DNA of 64,000 bases from Flavobacterium macacae (GTDB lineage Bacteria; Bacteroidota; Bacteroidia; Flavobacteriales; Flavobacteriaceae). The stretch spans positions 1 to 64,000 of the forward strand of contig NZ_RQVR01000007.1 in NCBI RefSeq assembly GCF_003865365.1. Direction: 5' to 3'. Position numbers and translations under genes: made by a program. The notes under the pieces were generated by a model. It was not told the origin of the DNA, searched no databases, and saw only the letters and a list, made by a program, of their open reading frames with translations. Below, piece after piece: positions 45,476 to 53,416 of the stretch. How positions within the stretch are numbered: position 1 is the stretch's first letter; every line of letters begins with the position of its first letter.

Positions 45476-45502
45476 GAAAAAAGTAGTTAGACTACTTTTT
45501 CT
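45476..45502 (-). terminator. Terminator overlapping the stop codon of the 30-residue basic protein gene
   Basis: AAAAAGTAGT / ACTACTTTTT forms a 10-bp perfect stem with loop CTA on the minus strand. The TAG stop codon lies inside the stem, and a T-rich tail follows. Confidence 0.7.
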
Positions 45503-45584
45503 TCTTGTGACGGTTAGCTCTCGCTCTTTTTTTGCGTTTGTGCGTTGCTACCTTATGTCTTTTTCTTTTTTTACCACTTGGCAT
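45492..45584 (-). CDS. 30-residue extremely basic protein, ribosomal-like (mS38/bS22-like)
   Basis: A very short gene with ATG at 45584 and TAG at 45492. It encodes 30 residues starting MPSGKKRKRHK and ending RHKKKK. Seventeen of 30 are Lys/Arg and three are His. The His-Lys-Arg spacing (HKxATHKRKKRAR) resembles the basic core of the mS38/COX24 and mycobacterial bS22 small-subunit proteins. A ribosome or RNA-binding role is therefore suggested but unproven. It lies 26 bases after the HU gene, so the two are likely co-transcribed. The terminator begins in its stop codon. Confidence 0.75.
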   Translation of the reverse strand: MPSGKKRKRHKVATHKRKKRARANRHKKKK

Positions 45585-45610
45585 AGTGTGAAATTTTAGT
45601 GATTAATAAA

Positions 45611-45907
45611 TTAGTTTACTTTTGTTTCAGTATTCGTTTTAACTCCTTCAACGAAAACCTTTGCTGGCTTAAATGCAGGAATATTGTGTGCAGGAATTTT
45701 TATTGTAGTGTTTTTCGAGATATTTCTACCTGTTTTTTCGGCTCTTGTTTTGATGATAAAGCTACCAAAACCTCTTAAATAAACATTATCGCCAGTTTCC
45801 AAAGAGTTTTTTACTTCTTCCATAAAAGACTCAACTGTTGCTTGAACGTCTCCTTTTTCAAGACCTAATTTTTCTGAAATTTTCGCAACGATATCTGCTT
45901 TCGTCAT
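45611..45907 (-). CDS. HU family DNA-binding protein
   Basis: A 98-residue nucleoid protein that bends DNA as a dimer. The HU pattern is clear: MTKADIVAKISEKLGLEKGDVQATVESFMEEV, then GDNVYLRGFGSFIIKTRAEKTGRN and the beta-arm tip residues NPxT-like 'IPAHNIPAFKPAKVF'. The arm region reads KTTIKIPAHNIPAFKP rather than the classic NPQTG, as in other Bacteroidota HU proteins. It is divergent from mutY, with a -7 box 43 bases upstream. Confidence 0.93.
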   Translation of the reverse strand: MTKADIVAKISEKLGLEKGDVQATVESFMEEVKNSLETGDNVYLRGFGSFIIKTRAEKTGRNISKNTTIKIPAHNIPAFKPAKVFVEGVKTNTETKVN

Positions 45908-45949
45908 TTTCTTTCGTATTTAAATTTATTGTGTGAAATTTTGAGGTTG

Positions 45950-45957
45950 CAAATATA
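45950..45957 (-). promoter_or_regulatory. -7 box of the HU gene
   Basis: CAAATATA on the plus strand is TATATTTG on the minus, fitting TAnnTTTG. A TTG lies 21 bases further upstream (45981-45979). Confidence 0.55.
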
Positions 45958-46015
45958 GGAATTAAAAAAACAATATTTCAACCTTAAACGATTAAAATTT
46001 AATAACATAAACTTT

Positions 46016-46023
46016 TACTTTTG
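46016..46023 (+). promoter_or_regulatory. -7 box of mutY
   Basis: TACTTTTG fits TAnnTTTG, 17 bases before the mutY ATG. Confidence 0.45.
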
Positions 46024-46040
46024 CTAACCAATTTTCAATC

Positions 46041-47081
46041 ATGATTTTCTCTAAAACTCTTATTAGCTGGTATTTACAAAACAAACGTGATTTGCCTTGG
46101 CGAAAAACTGCTAATCCATATCATATTTGGCTCTCAGAAATTATGTTGCAGCAGACCAGAGTTGCGCAAGGTTTGCCTTATTTTTTGTCTTTTACGACTT
46201 CATTTCCAACTATTTTTGATTTGGCAAATGCCGATGAAGAACAGGTGCTGAAATTGTGGCAGGGCCTTGGATATTATTCTCGAGCTAGAAATTTACACGC
46301 AACTGCAAAATATATTGCTTCTGATTTACACGGAATTTTTCCGGATTCTTTTTCAGGTTTGTTAAAATTAAAAGGAGTAGGAGAATATACCGCGGCGGCA
46401 ATTGCTTCGTTTTCCTATAATGAAGTAGTTCCCGTGGTGGACGGTAATGTATTCAGAGTGCTCTCCCGATTTTTTAACATTGAAACCGATATTGCTTCGA
46501 GTGGCGCCAAAAAAGAATTTACGGCTTTGGCCAATGAACTGATTCCAAAAGACAATCCGGCAATTTTCAACCAAGCCATTATGGAATTTGGGGCGCTGCA
46601 ATGTGTCCCGAAAAATCCAGATTGCGGGATTTGTGTTTTGAATTCAGGGTGCTTGGCTTTGAAATATAATAAAGTGGGCGAGCTTCCGGTGAAATTAAAA
46701 AAGACAAAGGTCAGAAACCGCTACTTTAACTATATTGTCTTTTCAGATGCAATTCAAAATCTTATTATAAGGAAGCGCGTTGAAAAAGGAATTTGGCACA
46801 ATTTATATGAATTCCCTTTGATTGAAACCGATGGAGAAGTTGATTTTGACAGTATTTCAAAGCTGATTAATGATAAATATGGCAATAAAAATGCCATTCT
46901 TTCAATTAAGCCGTTAAATAAAAGTAAGATTTTACATAAATTATCGCATCAGCATTTGTTTGTTGATTTTTATAAAGTAGAAGTAGAAGGTTTGCTGGAA
47001 GAGGCAATAACTTATGAGTCAATGATTTTATTTCCTTTTCCGATTGTAATTTTTAATTTTATTGAAAAAGAATTGGCATAA
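46041..47081 (+). CDS. mutY: A/G-specific adenine glycosylase
   Basis: Removes adenine mispaired with 8-oxoguanine. The 346 residues include the helix-hairpin-helix LKGVGEYTAAAIASFSY, the catalytic Asp in VVPVVDGNVFRVLSR, and an Fe-S cluster (CVPKNPDCGICVLNSGC, spacing C-x6-C-x2-C-x5-C). A C-terminal NUDIX-like 8-oxoG recognition domain follows. It heads a plus-strand run with ssb and gldD, as in other flavobacteria. Confidence 0.95.
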   Translation: MIFSKTLISWYLQNKRDLPWRKTANPYHIWLSEIMLQQTRVAQGLPYFLSFTTSFPTIFDLANADEEQVLKLWQGLGYYSRARNLHATAKYIASDLHGIFPDSFSGLLKLKGVGEYTAAAIASFSYNEVVPVVDGNVFRVLSRFFNIETDIASSGAKKEFTALANELIPKDNPAIFNQAIMEFGALQCVPKNPDCGICVLNSGCLALKYNKVGELPVKLKKTKVRNRYFNYIVFSDAIQNLIIRKRVEKGIWHNLYEFPLIETDGEVDFDSISKLINDKYGNKNAILSIKPLNKSKILHKLSHQHLFVDFYKVEVEGLLEEAITYESMILFPFPIVIFNFIEKELA

Positions 47082-47106
47082 TATATCCATATTTAATTGG
47101 AATTGT

Positions 47107-47114
47107 TATATTTG
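47107..47114 (+). promoter_or_regulatory. -7 box of ssb-gldD
   Basis: TATATTTG fits TAnnTTTG, 24 bases before the ssb ATG. Confidence 0.5.
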
Positions 47115-47138
47115 AGGGTTTACTAACTACCCACGAAA

Positions 47139-47570
47139 ATGAACGGAACATTAAATAAAGTGATTTTAATTGGGCACCTTGGCGATGAAGTCAAGATGCA
47201 CTATTTTGAAGGAGGAAATTGCATCGGAAGATTTCCATTGGCCACGAATGAGATTTACATCAATAAGCAGACGAACGAAAAGATTGCTTCCACTGAATGG
47301 CACAATCTTGTGGTTCGAAATAAAGCTGCTGAAATCTGTGAAAAATACTTGTCAAAAGGGGATAAGATTTATGTGGAAGGAAGAATAAAATCACGCCAAT
47401 GGCAGACAGACGAGGGTGTTACAAAATACACTACTGAAATTCAAGTTACTGAATTTACATTCTTGACTACCAAGAAAGACATCGATGGAGGAAAACAAGG
47501 GTCTTCTGTTGATGTTAAGACAGCTAACTTTGATTCGAATTCTACTGCTGAAGATAATATCCAATATTAA
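47139..47570 (+). CDS. ssb: Single-stranded DNA-binding protein
   Basis: A 143-residue OB-fold protein: NKVILIGHLGDEVKMHYFEGGNCIGRFPLATNE, then TEWHNLVVRNKAAEICEKYLSKGDKIYVEGRI and YTTEIQVTEFTFL. The C-terminal tip reads AEDNIQY rather than the usual acidic DDIPF, so contacts with partner proteins may be altered. This is the mutY-linked ssb copy of flavobacteria; whether another ssb exists cannot be seen here. The gene ends two bases before gldD. Confidence 0.93.
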   Translation: MNGTLNKVILIGHLGDEVKMHYFEGGNCIGRFPLATNEIYINKQTNEKIASTEWHNLVVRNKAAEICEKYLSKGDKIYVEGRIKSRQWQTDEGVTKYTTEIQVTEFTFLTTKKDIDGGKQGSSVDVKTANFDSNSTAEDNIQY

Positions 47571-47572
47571 GA

Positions 47573-48136
47573 ATGTTTAAAAAAAGTATTTCTTTTCTTT
47601 TTCCTGGATTAATTTTGGTTTCAATGCTGAGTTGTAAAAATGACACGTTGCCAAAACCCGCAGGTCATTTAAGGCTTGAATATCCAAGGCCAGAATATGT
47701 GAATTTTGAAAACAGCTGTCCGTTTTTATTTGATATCAACGACAATGCGATCATTTCTGACAAAGGAAATTGCAATTTCACGATTACGTATCCACAGATG
47801 AAAGCAACGATTTATCTGACTTACAAGCCTGTGAAAAACGATATTAATGCGCATTTGAGAGATGCCCAGAAATTGACTTATGGGCACACGGTTAAGGCAG
47901 ATGATATTACCGAACAGCCTTTTATCAATAAAGACAATAAAGTTTACGGAATGTTTTACAAAGTGGGCGGCAATGCGGCGACAAATGCGTTGTTTTACGC
48001 CACTGACAGTACGAGGCATTTTATAACGGGCTCTGTTTATTTTTATGCCAAGCCCAATTTTGATTCTATAATGCCGGCATCAAATTATGTCAAGAATGAT
48101 ATGCAAGTGATCATGGAAACATTGCGCTGGAAATAA
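47573..48136 (+). CDS. gldD: Gliding motility lipoprotein GldD
   Basis: A 187-residue lipoprotein (lipobox SMLSC, Cys21) needed for gliding and type IX secretion in Flavobacterium. Family blocks are HLRLEYPRPEYVNF, then NCNFTITYPQMKATIYLTYKPV, and GNAATNALFYATDSTRHFITGSVYFYAKPNFDS. It begins two bases after ssb, so the two are translationally coupled. In F. johnsoniae, as I recall, gldE lies between ssb and gldD; here no such gene is present. A strong bidirectional terminator follows. Confidence 0.94.
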   Translation: MFKKSISFLFPGLILVSMLSCKNDTLPKPAGHLRLEYPRPEYVNFENSCPFLFDINDNAIISDKGNCNFTITYPQMKATIYLTYKPVKNDINAHLRDAQKLTYGHTVKADDITEQPFINKDNKVYGMFYKVGGNAATNALFYATDSTRHFITGSVYFYAKPNFDSIMPASNYVKNDMQVIMETLRWK

Positions 48137-48166
48137 AAAAAGAGAACCAGTTGGTTCTCTTTTTTG
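48135..48166. terminator. Bidirectional terminator between gldD and the heavy-metal lipoprotein gene
   Basis: AGAGAACCA / TGGTTCTCT with a tiny loop, flanked by A-run and T-run. The gldD stop codon overlaps its left end. Confidence 0.88.
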
Positions 48167-48169
48167 TTT

Positions 48170-48715
48170 TTATGTCATTAAAGAATTAAGCGCTTTTAGC
48201 TTTTTTCTCGTCAGAAGAACATGCTTTTTTTCCAGAGCAACATGCTGGTTTTGCTTCTTTTTGCTTCTCATCGTTTGAAGATGGTTTTTGTCCTCTTTCT
48301 TTTTTTCTTTTTCTTTATAAAGCATCGCTTTATCGCCAGATGATTTTACATTAGATACTTTATATGTCTTTCCGTCCGCTTGTGCTTCAACAGTGGTTAC
48401 AAGAGTTTCTGGAGTTTGCTTTGCAGCGTCATACGAAACAGTTGCCGTTTTGTTTTCATAGTCAACTTTTGCATCCTGGACTCCTTCAAGTCCGGCTAAT
48501 TTTTTCTCGATAGTTTTTGCACATCCAACAGCGCAAGACATTCCTTCAATGTTGAAGCTTGCGGTTTGAAGATTTTCTGCAGTAACTTTTGTTGCGGTTG
48601 TGTCAGCTGGAGTATCTGCCGGCTCGCCAACTTCCGGTCTTCCGTCATTGTTTTTGCAACTCACGAACATAAATCCTGAAAGCGCAAGAACTAATAATGA
48701 TTTTGAAAAATTCAT
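48170..48715 (-). CDS. Heavy-metal-associated (HMA) domain lipoprotein with disrupted C-terminal frame
   Basis: A 181-residue frame with lipobox FMFVSC (Cys20). An HMA domain (about 48-115) has the metal motif GMSCAVGCAKTIEKKL, where Cys residues are separated by three rather than two residues. After about residue 130 the frame becomes atypical (KEKKKED...HLQTMRS). On the same strand a -1 shift gives a tail rich in Cys pairs, KPACCSGKKACSSDEKK, ending TAA at 48186. The shift point is at an A7 run (48306-48300). The native protein probably ends at 48186; the visible ORF runs to 48170. This is either a homopolymer error/mutation or programmed -1 slippage at A AAA AAG. Confidence 0.75.
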   Translation of the reverse strand: MNFSKSLLVLALSGFMFVSCKNNDGRPEVGEPADTPADTTATKVTAENLQTASFNIEGMSCAVGCAKTIEKKLAGLEGVQDAKVDYENKTATVSYDAAKQTPETLVTTVEAQADGKTYKVSNVKSSGDKAMLYKEKEKKKEDKNHLQTMRSKKKQNQHVALEKKHVLLTRKKLKALNSLMT

Positions 48716-48766
48716 AGTGTTGTAATTTAAATTTGAATTAACAATTCCTTTGAAATTAAAGGTTTA

Positions 48767-48774
48767 CAAAAATA
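48767..48774 (-). promoter_or_regulatory. -7 box of the HMA lipoprotein gene
   Basis: CAAAAATA on the plus strand is TATTTTTG on the minus, fitting TAnnTTTG, 51 bases before the ATG. Confidence 0.4.
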
Positions 48775-48834
48775 CTAAAAAAAGAAAGTAGAAATTCATT
48801 AAAATAACAGAATTTTGCGCTTCAAAATTTTTCT

Positions 48835-49701
48835 ATGAAAGCGGTGCAATCCAAATGGTTATTTCTTGTTTTTCTTTCCTTAATTTGGGGGAGTTCTTTT
48901 ATTTTGATAAAAAGAGGTTTGGTGGGTCTTTCGCCTTTTCAATTGGGTTCGCTTCGAATGATTTTTGCAGCGACTTTTTTATTGATCATAGGTTTTAAAA
49001 GCTTGAAAAAAATTAAACAGCACCAATGGAAATATATTGCTTTGACAGCAATGATGGGAACTTTTTTTCCTTCTTATCTTTTTGCCATTGCACAAACTGA
49101 AATTGACAGTTCGATCAGTGCTATTTTAAATTCTTTGACACCCTTAGGAACATTGGTTCTTGGTGCCTTGGTTTTTGGGCTGCATTTTCAAAGAAGTCAA
49201 ATCTTTGGAGTGGTCATTGGTTTGGTCGGAAGTGCTTTGCTGATTTTAAATGGCGCGGTAAATCACCCTGGACAAAATTATTGGTTTGCAACTTTGGCCA
49301 TTATTGGGGCGCTTTGTTATGCGGTGAATGTGAACTTGATTAAGAAATATCTTTCAGATTTGACACCTTTGAGTATCACGGTTGGGAATTTTGCGGTTTT
49401 ATTAATTCCTGCATTTGTCATTTTGGGGTGTTCCAATTTCTTTGAAGTGGCGCATCTGCCAAATGTAAAAAACTCCATGCTTTTTGTTGGAATTTTAGCG
49501 ATTGCCGGAACTTGCGTAGCCAACGTAGTTTATTTTAAATTAATTCAAATTTCGTCGCCCATTTTTGCTTCTTCTGTGACGTATATGTTGCCTTTGGTGG
49601 CGTGTTTCTGGGGAATTTTAGACGGGGAAAGTTTAACCTTAGTTCAAGGTCTTGGCGCTTTTATCGTTTTGGTAGGGGTTTATTTGTCTGCGAGGAAGTA
49701 G
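48835..49701 (+). CDS. EamA/DMT family transporter
   Basis: A 288-residue inner-membrane permease with ten hydrophobic segments in two EamA halves. The N-terminal block FLVFLSLIWGSSFILIKRGL (first helix) and the duplicated WG/GxxxG helices mark the drug/metabolite transporter superfamily. The substrate is unknown; members export amino acids, nucleotides or drugs. It is monocistronic with a bidirectional terminator downstream. Confidence 0.9.
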   Translation: MKAVQSKWLFLVFLSLIWGSSFILIKRGLVGLSPFQLGSLRMIFAATFLLIIGFKSLKKIKQHQWKYIALTAMMGTFFPSYLFAIAQTEIDSSISAILNSLTPLGTLVLGALVFGLHFQRSQIFGVVIGLVGSALLILNGAVNHPGQNYWFATLAIIGALCYAVNVNLIKKYLSDLTPLSITVGNFAVLLIPAFVILGCSNFFEVAHLPNVKNSMLFVGILAIAGTCVANVVYFKLIQISSPIFASSVTYMLPLVACFWGILDGESLTLVQGLGAFIVLVGVYLSARK

Positions 49702-49756
49702 TTTTTATGAATTATCTTTGATTGAGAACCCTAAATCAAAGTTCGAAAGCCATAAA

Positions 49757-49794
49757 TAAAAAAGACTGCCATTTCTGACAGTCTTTTTTTTTTT
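49757..49794. terminator. Bidirectional terminator between the EamA gene and the M16 genes
   Basis: AAAAGACTG (49760-49768) pairs with CAGTCTTTT (49779-49787), with long A and T runs on either side. Confidence 0.9.
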
Positions 49795-49811
49795 AACTAT
49801 TTTGTTTCTTC

Positions 49812-51857
49812 TTAGATTTTGAAATCTGCATCAGTAACACCTTCGTTTACTTTTACGCTTGTGGCGTTTAATTCGATTTCCATTCCAACGTTTAGAACCG
49901 TTTTGTGAGCGATTTTTACACCTTTTACGTCTTTGTAATCAGAGAAAGTAATTACTTGAGTCATTTGTTGACCTTGTACTTCTTGTGTTTCTGATTGAGC
50001 GATTTTTAAACCGCTTGTTGTGTCGTAATAAAGAGTTTTGCTACCATCTTTGATTGCATAAGCATCTTTTCCGTCAATTGACTCGATTCCTGATAAAGTA
50101 ACTCCTGATTTTGAAGCCAAGTTTAATTCAGGAAAAATTGTTGCATCAAATTTTGCATCAGCAATTTTTGCAGCATCATACTCTGTTTTTTGACCTTGCG
50201 CTGATTCGTATCCTTTGGTTCCGTCAAAAACTTCTTTACTTAAAGTTTGTCCCATTCCGGTTACTTCGTCTAATTTTTTACCTGTAGCAGTTGACTTTCT
50301 AACCATTGTAATGTCAATTCCTTGCACTTTTCCAGTCATTGTCACAAATACAGATTTTGCTGCTTTTGCATTTTTTTCTCCACCAATAGCTTTGATATAG
50401 TTCTCAAAAACTGTTTTCGTAGTTACTCCTGCAGGAACTTCTTTTTTAGATACTGGTTTTTCAATTGAATTTCCGAATTTATCGAAATAAAACATTGGAA
50501 TTCCTAATTTTTCTAGTGCTGGCAAAACTTCACTTCCTTTACCGGTGATCATTATTCTCGTGTTGTCGGCCAAGAAATATTTGTTAGCTACTCTCTGAAT
50601 ATCTTCTGCAGTTACAGCATTGATGTTTTTGATGTAATTTTCATAGAAATCTGCTGGTAAACCTTGCGTTTTTGTAAGCAATGCATAACGAGCAACGGTT
50701 CCTGGTTTTTGAATTTGCATTACAAAGTTTCCAACATAACCTGCTTTTACGTTTTTCAACATGTCATCAGCAACTCTTTCTGTTCTGATTTTTTTCAATT
50801 CTTTAAAGAATTCCACAACAGCGCTGTCAGTAACTGAGTTTCTAACTTGCGTTGAAGCCTTGAATTTTCCAACATATTTGTCTCCGCGAATGCTTGAACG
50901 AGCTCCATAAGTCCATCCGTGTGCTTCTCTCAAGTTCATGTTTAAATAACTGTTGAAATCACCACCAATGATTTGATTTGCTAAAATTGTTGCAAAATAA
51001 TCTTTGTCAGTCATTTTTAAGTTAGAAATGTTTACCAATGCAATTTCTGATTGAACTGCGTTTGGCATGTCTACAAAGTTGATTTGTGTATACTGAACAT
51101 CTTTTGGGTCTGCATAAGAAACAGCTGGTGCAGCAGCTTTTTTCCAAGAACCAAAATGTTTTTCAACTGCTTTTTTGACATCTTTGAATTTGACATCACC
51201 AATTACAACTAAGTACGCTTTTGCCGGAACAAAGTAAGTTTGGTAATTGGATACGGCGTCATTCAATGTTACTTTGTTGATTCCTTCTTCGGTAAGATAT
51301 TCACCATTTGGATGGTTTTTTCCATACACTAAAACGTCTTCAACTCTTGATGCAACAGCAGCAACACTTTTTTCTTGTGTTTTTAATCCTTCGATTAATT
51401 TTGCTTTTTCTTTGTCAAATTCTTCTTGTGTGAAAACAGAATTTAAAGCTCCGTCAGCCATCAATTCAAGAATCCTATCCGCATATTTGGAAAGACCTGA
51501 GCCATAAGCTCCATTAGCGTTAAAGCCTATGTTAGCGCCTAAAAAGTCAATTTCTTCGTTAAAAACATCTTTTGACATTTTTTTAGTACCGCTTCCGATT
51601 AATGCGCTGGTCAAATCAGCTACTCCTTTTTTATCGCCTTCTGCATAAGGAGCGTTGTCCATCGTAAGGTTGAAAGAAACTCTTGGAAGTTTGTTGTTTT
51701 CAACAACCATTACTTTCAATCCGTTTTTTAATTCAAAACTTTGTGGTTTCCCGATGTTGATCACCGGAGCTGGTCCTGGCTTTGGCTGTGGTCTGTCTTG
51801 TGCTTGCATAATAACTGTTAAAAACAAGCTTGATAAAATGAATATTGTTTTTTTCAT
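49812..51857 (-). CDS. M16 family (insulinase-like) protein, non-catalytic partner
   Basis: A 681-residue secreted protein with a signal peptide starting MKKTIFILSSLFLTVIMQAQ. ATG 51857 is used; the frame continues upstream into the next gene. The N-terminal M16 domain keeps the fold but lacks the HxxEH zinc motif: the matching helix reads GVADLTSALIGSG. After about residue 460 an extra domain of about 220 residues follows, with a LolA/lipoprotein-sorting-like beta pattern (FENYIKAIGGEKN...YYDTTSGLKI). It starts 10 bases after an active M16 gene, the arrangement of paired active/inactive subunits. Confidence 0.88.
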   Translation of the reverse strand: MKKTIFILSSLFLTVIMQAQDRPQPKPGPAPVINIGKPQSFELKNGLKVMVVENNKLPRVSFNLTMDNAPYAEGDKKGVADLTSALIGSGTKKMSKDVFNEEIDFLGANIGFNANGAYGSGLSKYADRILELMADGALNSVFTQEEFDKEKAKLIEGLKTQEKSVAAVASRVEDVLVYGKNHPNGEYLTEEGINKVTLNDAVSNYQTYFVPAKAYLVVIGDVKFKDVKKAVEKHFGSWKKAAAPAVSYADPKDVQYTQINFVDMPNAVQSEIALVNISNLKMTDKDYFATILANQIIGGDFNSYLNMNLREAHGWTYGARSSIRGDKYVGKFKASTQVRNSVTDSAVVEFFKELKKIRTERVADDMLKNVKAGYVGNFVMQIQKPGTVARYALLTKTQGLPADFYENYIKNINAVTAEDIQRVANKYFLADNTRIMITGKGSEVLPALEKLGIPMFYFDKFGNSIEKPVSKKEVPAGVTTKTVFENYIKAIGGEKNAKAAKSVFVTMTGKVQGIDITMVRKSTATGKKLDEVTGMGQTLSKEVFDGTKGYESAQGQKTEYDAAKIADAKFDATIFPELNLASKSGVTLSGIESIDGKDAYAIKDGSKTLYYDTTSGLKIAQSETQEVQGQQMTQVITFSDYKDVKGVKIAHKTVLNVGMEIELNATSVKVNEGVTDADFKI

Positions 51858-51867
51858 GATGTATATC

Positions 51868-53196
51868 TTAGTTTTGAGCTTTGTCTTTTGCTGGAACATA
51901 ATCCAAAATCAATCTCTGGTTTGGATTTAGGTATTTTTTAGCAGCGTCTCTAATTTCTTCACGAGTAATTGATTGGTAAATCTCATTTTCCGTGTTAATC
52001 AAGTTTACATCGCCATAAAGCAAATAATATGTAGCTAAGTTTTCTGCGATTCCTTCAATAGAAGCGTTGCTGTTTACATAGCGATTCTCAAATTTGTTTT
52101 GTAATTTTTGGAAATCTTTTTCAGAAATCAATTCTGTTTGAAGTTTCGTGATTTCTTCGTCAATTTCTTTTGTAAGACCTTCAAGTGTTGTTGGTGCCAT
52201 TGGCAATCCAAAAATAAAATAAACACCATAATCTTCTTGACTATAATTAAATGCGCCAATTTCTAAAGCCATTTTCTTTTGGTCAACGATTTTTTTGTAC
52301 AATCTAGAGCTTTTTCCATCGCTTAAAACGGAAGAAATCATATCAAGAACTTTAGCATCGCGCGTTTTCATTGATGGCGTTCTGTAAGCTGTTACCAACA
52401 TCGGAAGTTGAATGTTTGGATCTTCGTAAGTTGCTTTAATAGGAGAAGTAATTGGGTCTTCAGTGAAAACAGTTTTTTTAAGATCTGTTGTCCCTTTAGG
52501 AATTGATCCGAAATATTGCTTCACCCATTTGATGGTTTGGTCATATTCAATATCTCCAGCAACTACAAGAACGGCGTTGTTAGGAACATAGAATTTTTTG
52601 TTGAAAGCCTGGAATTCCTCTAAAGTTGCAGCGTCTAAATGTTCCATTGAACCAATTGGAGCCCAACGGTAAGGGTGTTTTTTAAACATATTTTCTTTTA
52701 CTGCAGAGAAAAGATTTCCATAAGGCTGGTTGTCAACACGAAGTCTTTTTTCTTCTTTAACTACCTCGTTTTGAGTGTCAACACCGATTTGGTTGATAAC
52801 AGGATGCAACAATCTTTCTGATTCCATCCAAAGACCTAATTCAAGATTGTTTGATGGAAATACTTCAAAATAGTAGGTTCTGTCGTCAGAAGTATTGGCA
52901 TTATTTGTGCCTCCGTTTCCAGAAACAATTTTAAACCATTCGCCGCGGCCAATGTTTTTGGTTCCTTCAAATAAAAGGTGTTCAAAAAAGTGAGCAAAAC
53001 CAGTTCTTTCTGGATTTTCGTCTTTAGCACCAACGTGATACATTACTGATGTGATTACTACTGGAGCCGATTTGTCTTGATGCAAAATAACATGAAGACC
53101 ATTTTCTAGTGTATATTCTTCAAAAGCTACTTTTTGAGCTGAAGCAACACCGCCAAGCATGAGGACAGATCCCAAAGCCATTAATGATTTTTTCAT
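51868..53196 (-). CDS. M16 family zinc metallopeptidase, catalytic subunit
   Basis: A 442-residue exported peptidase (signal peptide about 1-20, ending ASAQ). The inverted zinc site HFFEH is in FAHFFEHLLFEG, with the downstream Glu expected about 75 residues later. The second half keeps the M16 C-terminal fold. It lies immediately before the non-catalytic partner gene and is likely cotranscribed with it, forming a heterodimer as in mitochondrial processing peptidase. The peptide substrate is unknown. Confidence 0.93.
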   Translation of the reverse strand: MKKSLMALGSVLMLGGVASAQKVAFEEYTLENGLHVILHQDKSAPVVITSVMYHVGAKDENPERTGFAHFFEHLLFEGTKNIGRGEWFKIVSGNGGTNNANTSDDRTYYFEVFPSNNLELGLWMESERLLHPVINQIGVDTQNEVVKEEKRLRVDNQPYGNLFSAVKENMFKKHPYRWAPIGSMEHLDAATLEEFQAFNKKFYVPNNAVLVVAGDIEYDQTIKWVKQYFGSIPKGTTDLKKTVFTEDPITSPIKATYEDPNIQLPMLVTAYRTPSMKTRDAKVLDMISSVLSDGKSSRLYKKIVDQKKMALEIGAFNYSQEDYGVYFIFGLPMAPTTLEGLTKEIDEEITKLQTELISEKDFQKLQNKFENRYVNSNASIEGIAENLATYYLLYGDVNLINTENEIYQSITREEIRDAAKKYLNPNQRLILDYVPAKDKAQN

Positions 53197-53256
53197 AGAT
53201 TAATAATTTGTAGTTTGATTTTGATATAAGTATACCTAATAGGTGTTTTGTTACGT

Positions 53257-53264
53257 CAAATTTA
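53257..53264 (-). promoter_or_regulatory. -7 box of the M16 operon
   Basis: CAAATTTA on the plus strand is TAAATTTG on the minus, fitting TAnnTTTG, 60 bases before the ATG. Confidence 0.4.
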
Positions 53265-53355
53265 GTTTATTTTAAATTTATTTTCCTAAATTAAGGAGTT
53301 TATTGCGCTAAAGTGCTGTCAATTTGAAAGATGGGAAAAATAATTACTGTAAGGA

Positions 53356-53385
53356 TTGCAAGTTTGGGAAATAGTTGTATATTTG
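53356..53385 (+). promoter_or_regulatory. Promoter of rplU-rpmA
   Basis: TTG (53356-53358), 19 bases, then TATATTTG (53378-53385): a full match to the Bacteroidota primary sigma consensus, and the strongest such promoter in the window. Confidence 0.82.
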
Positions 53386-53416
53386 CAACCTTAAAAATTA
53401 ACTAAACATCATTGTT

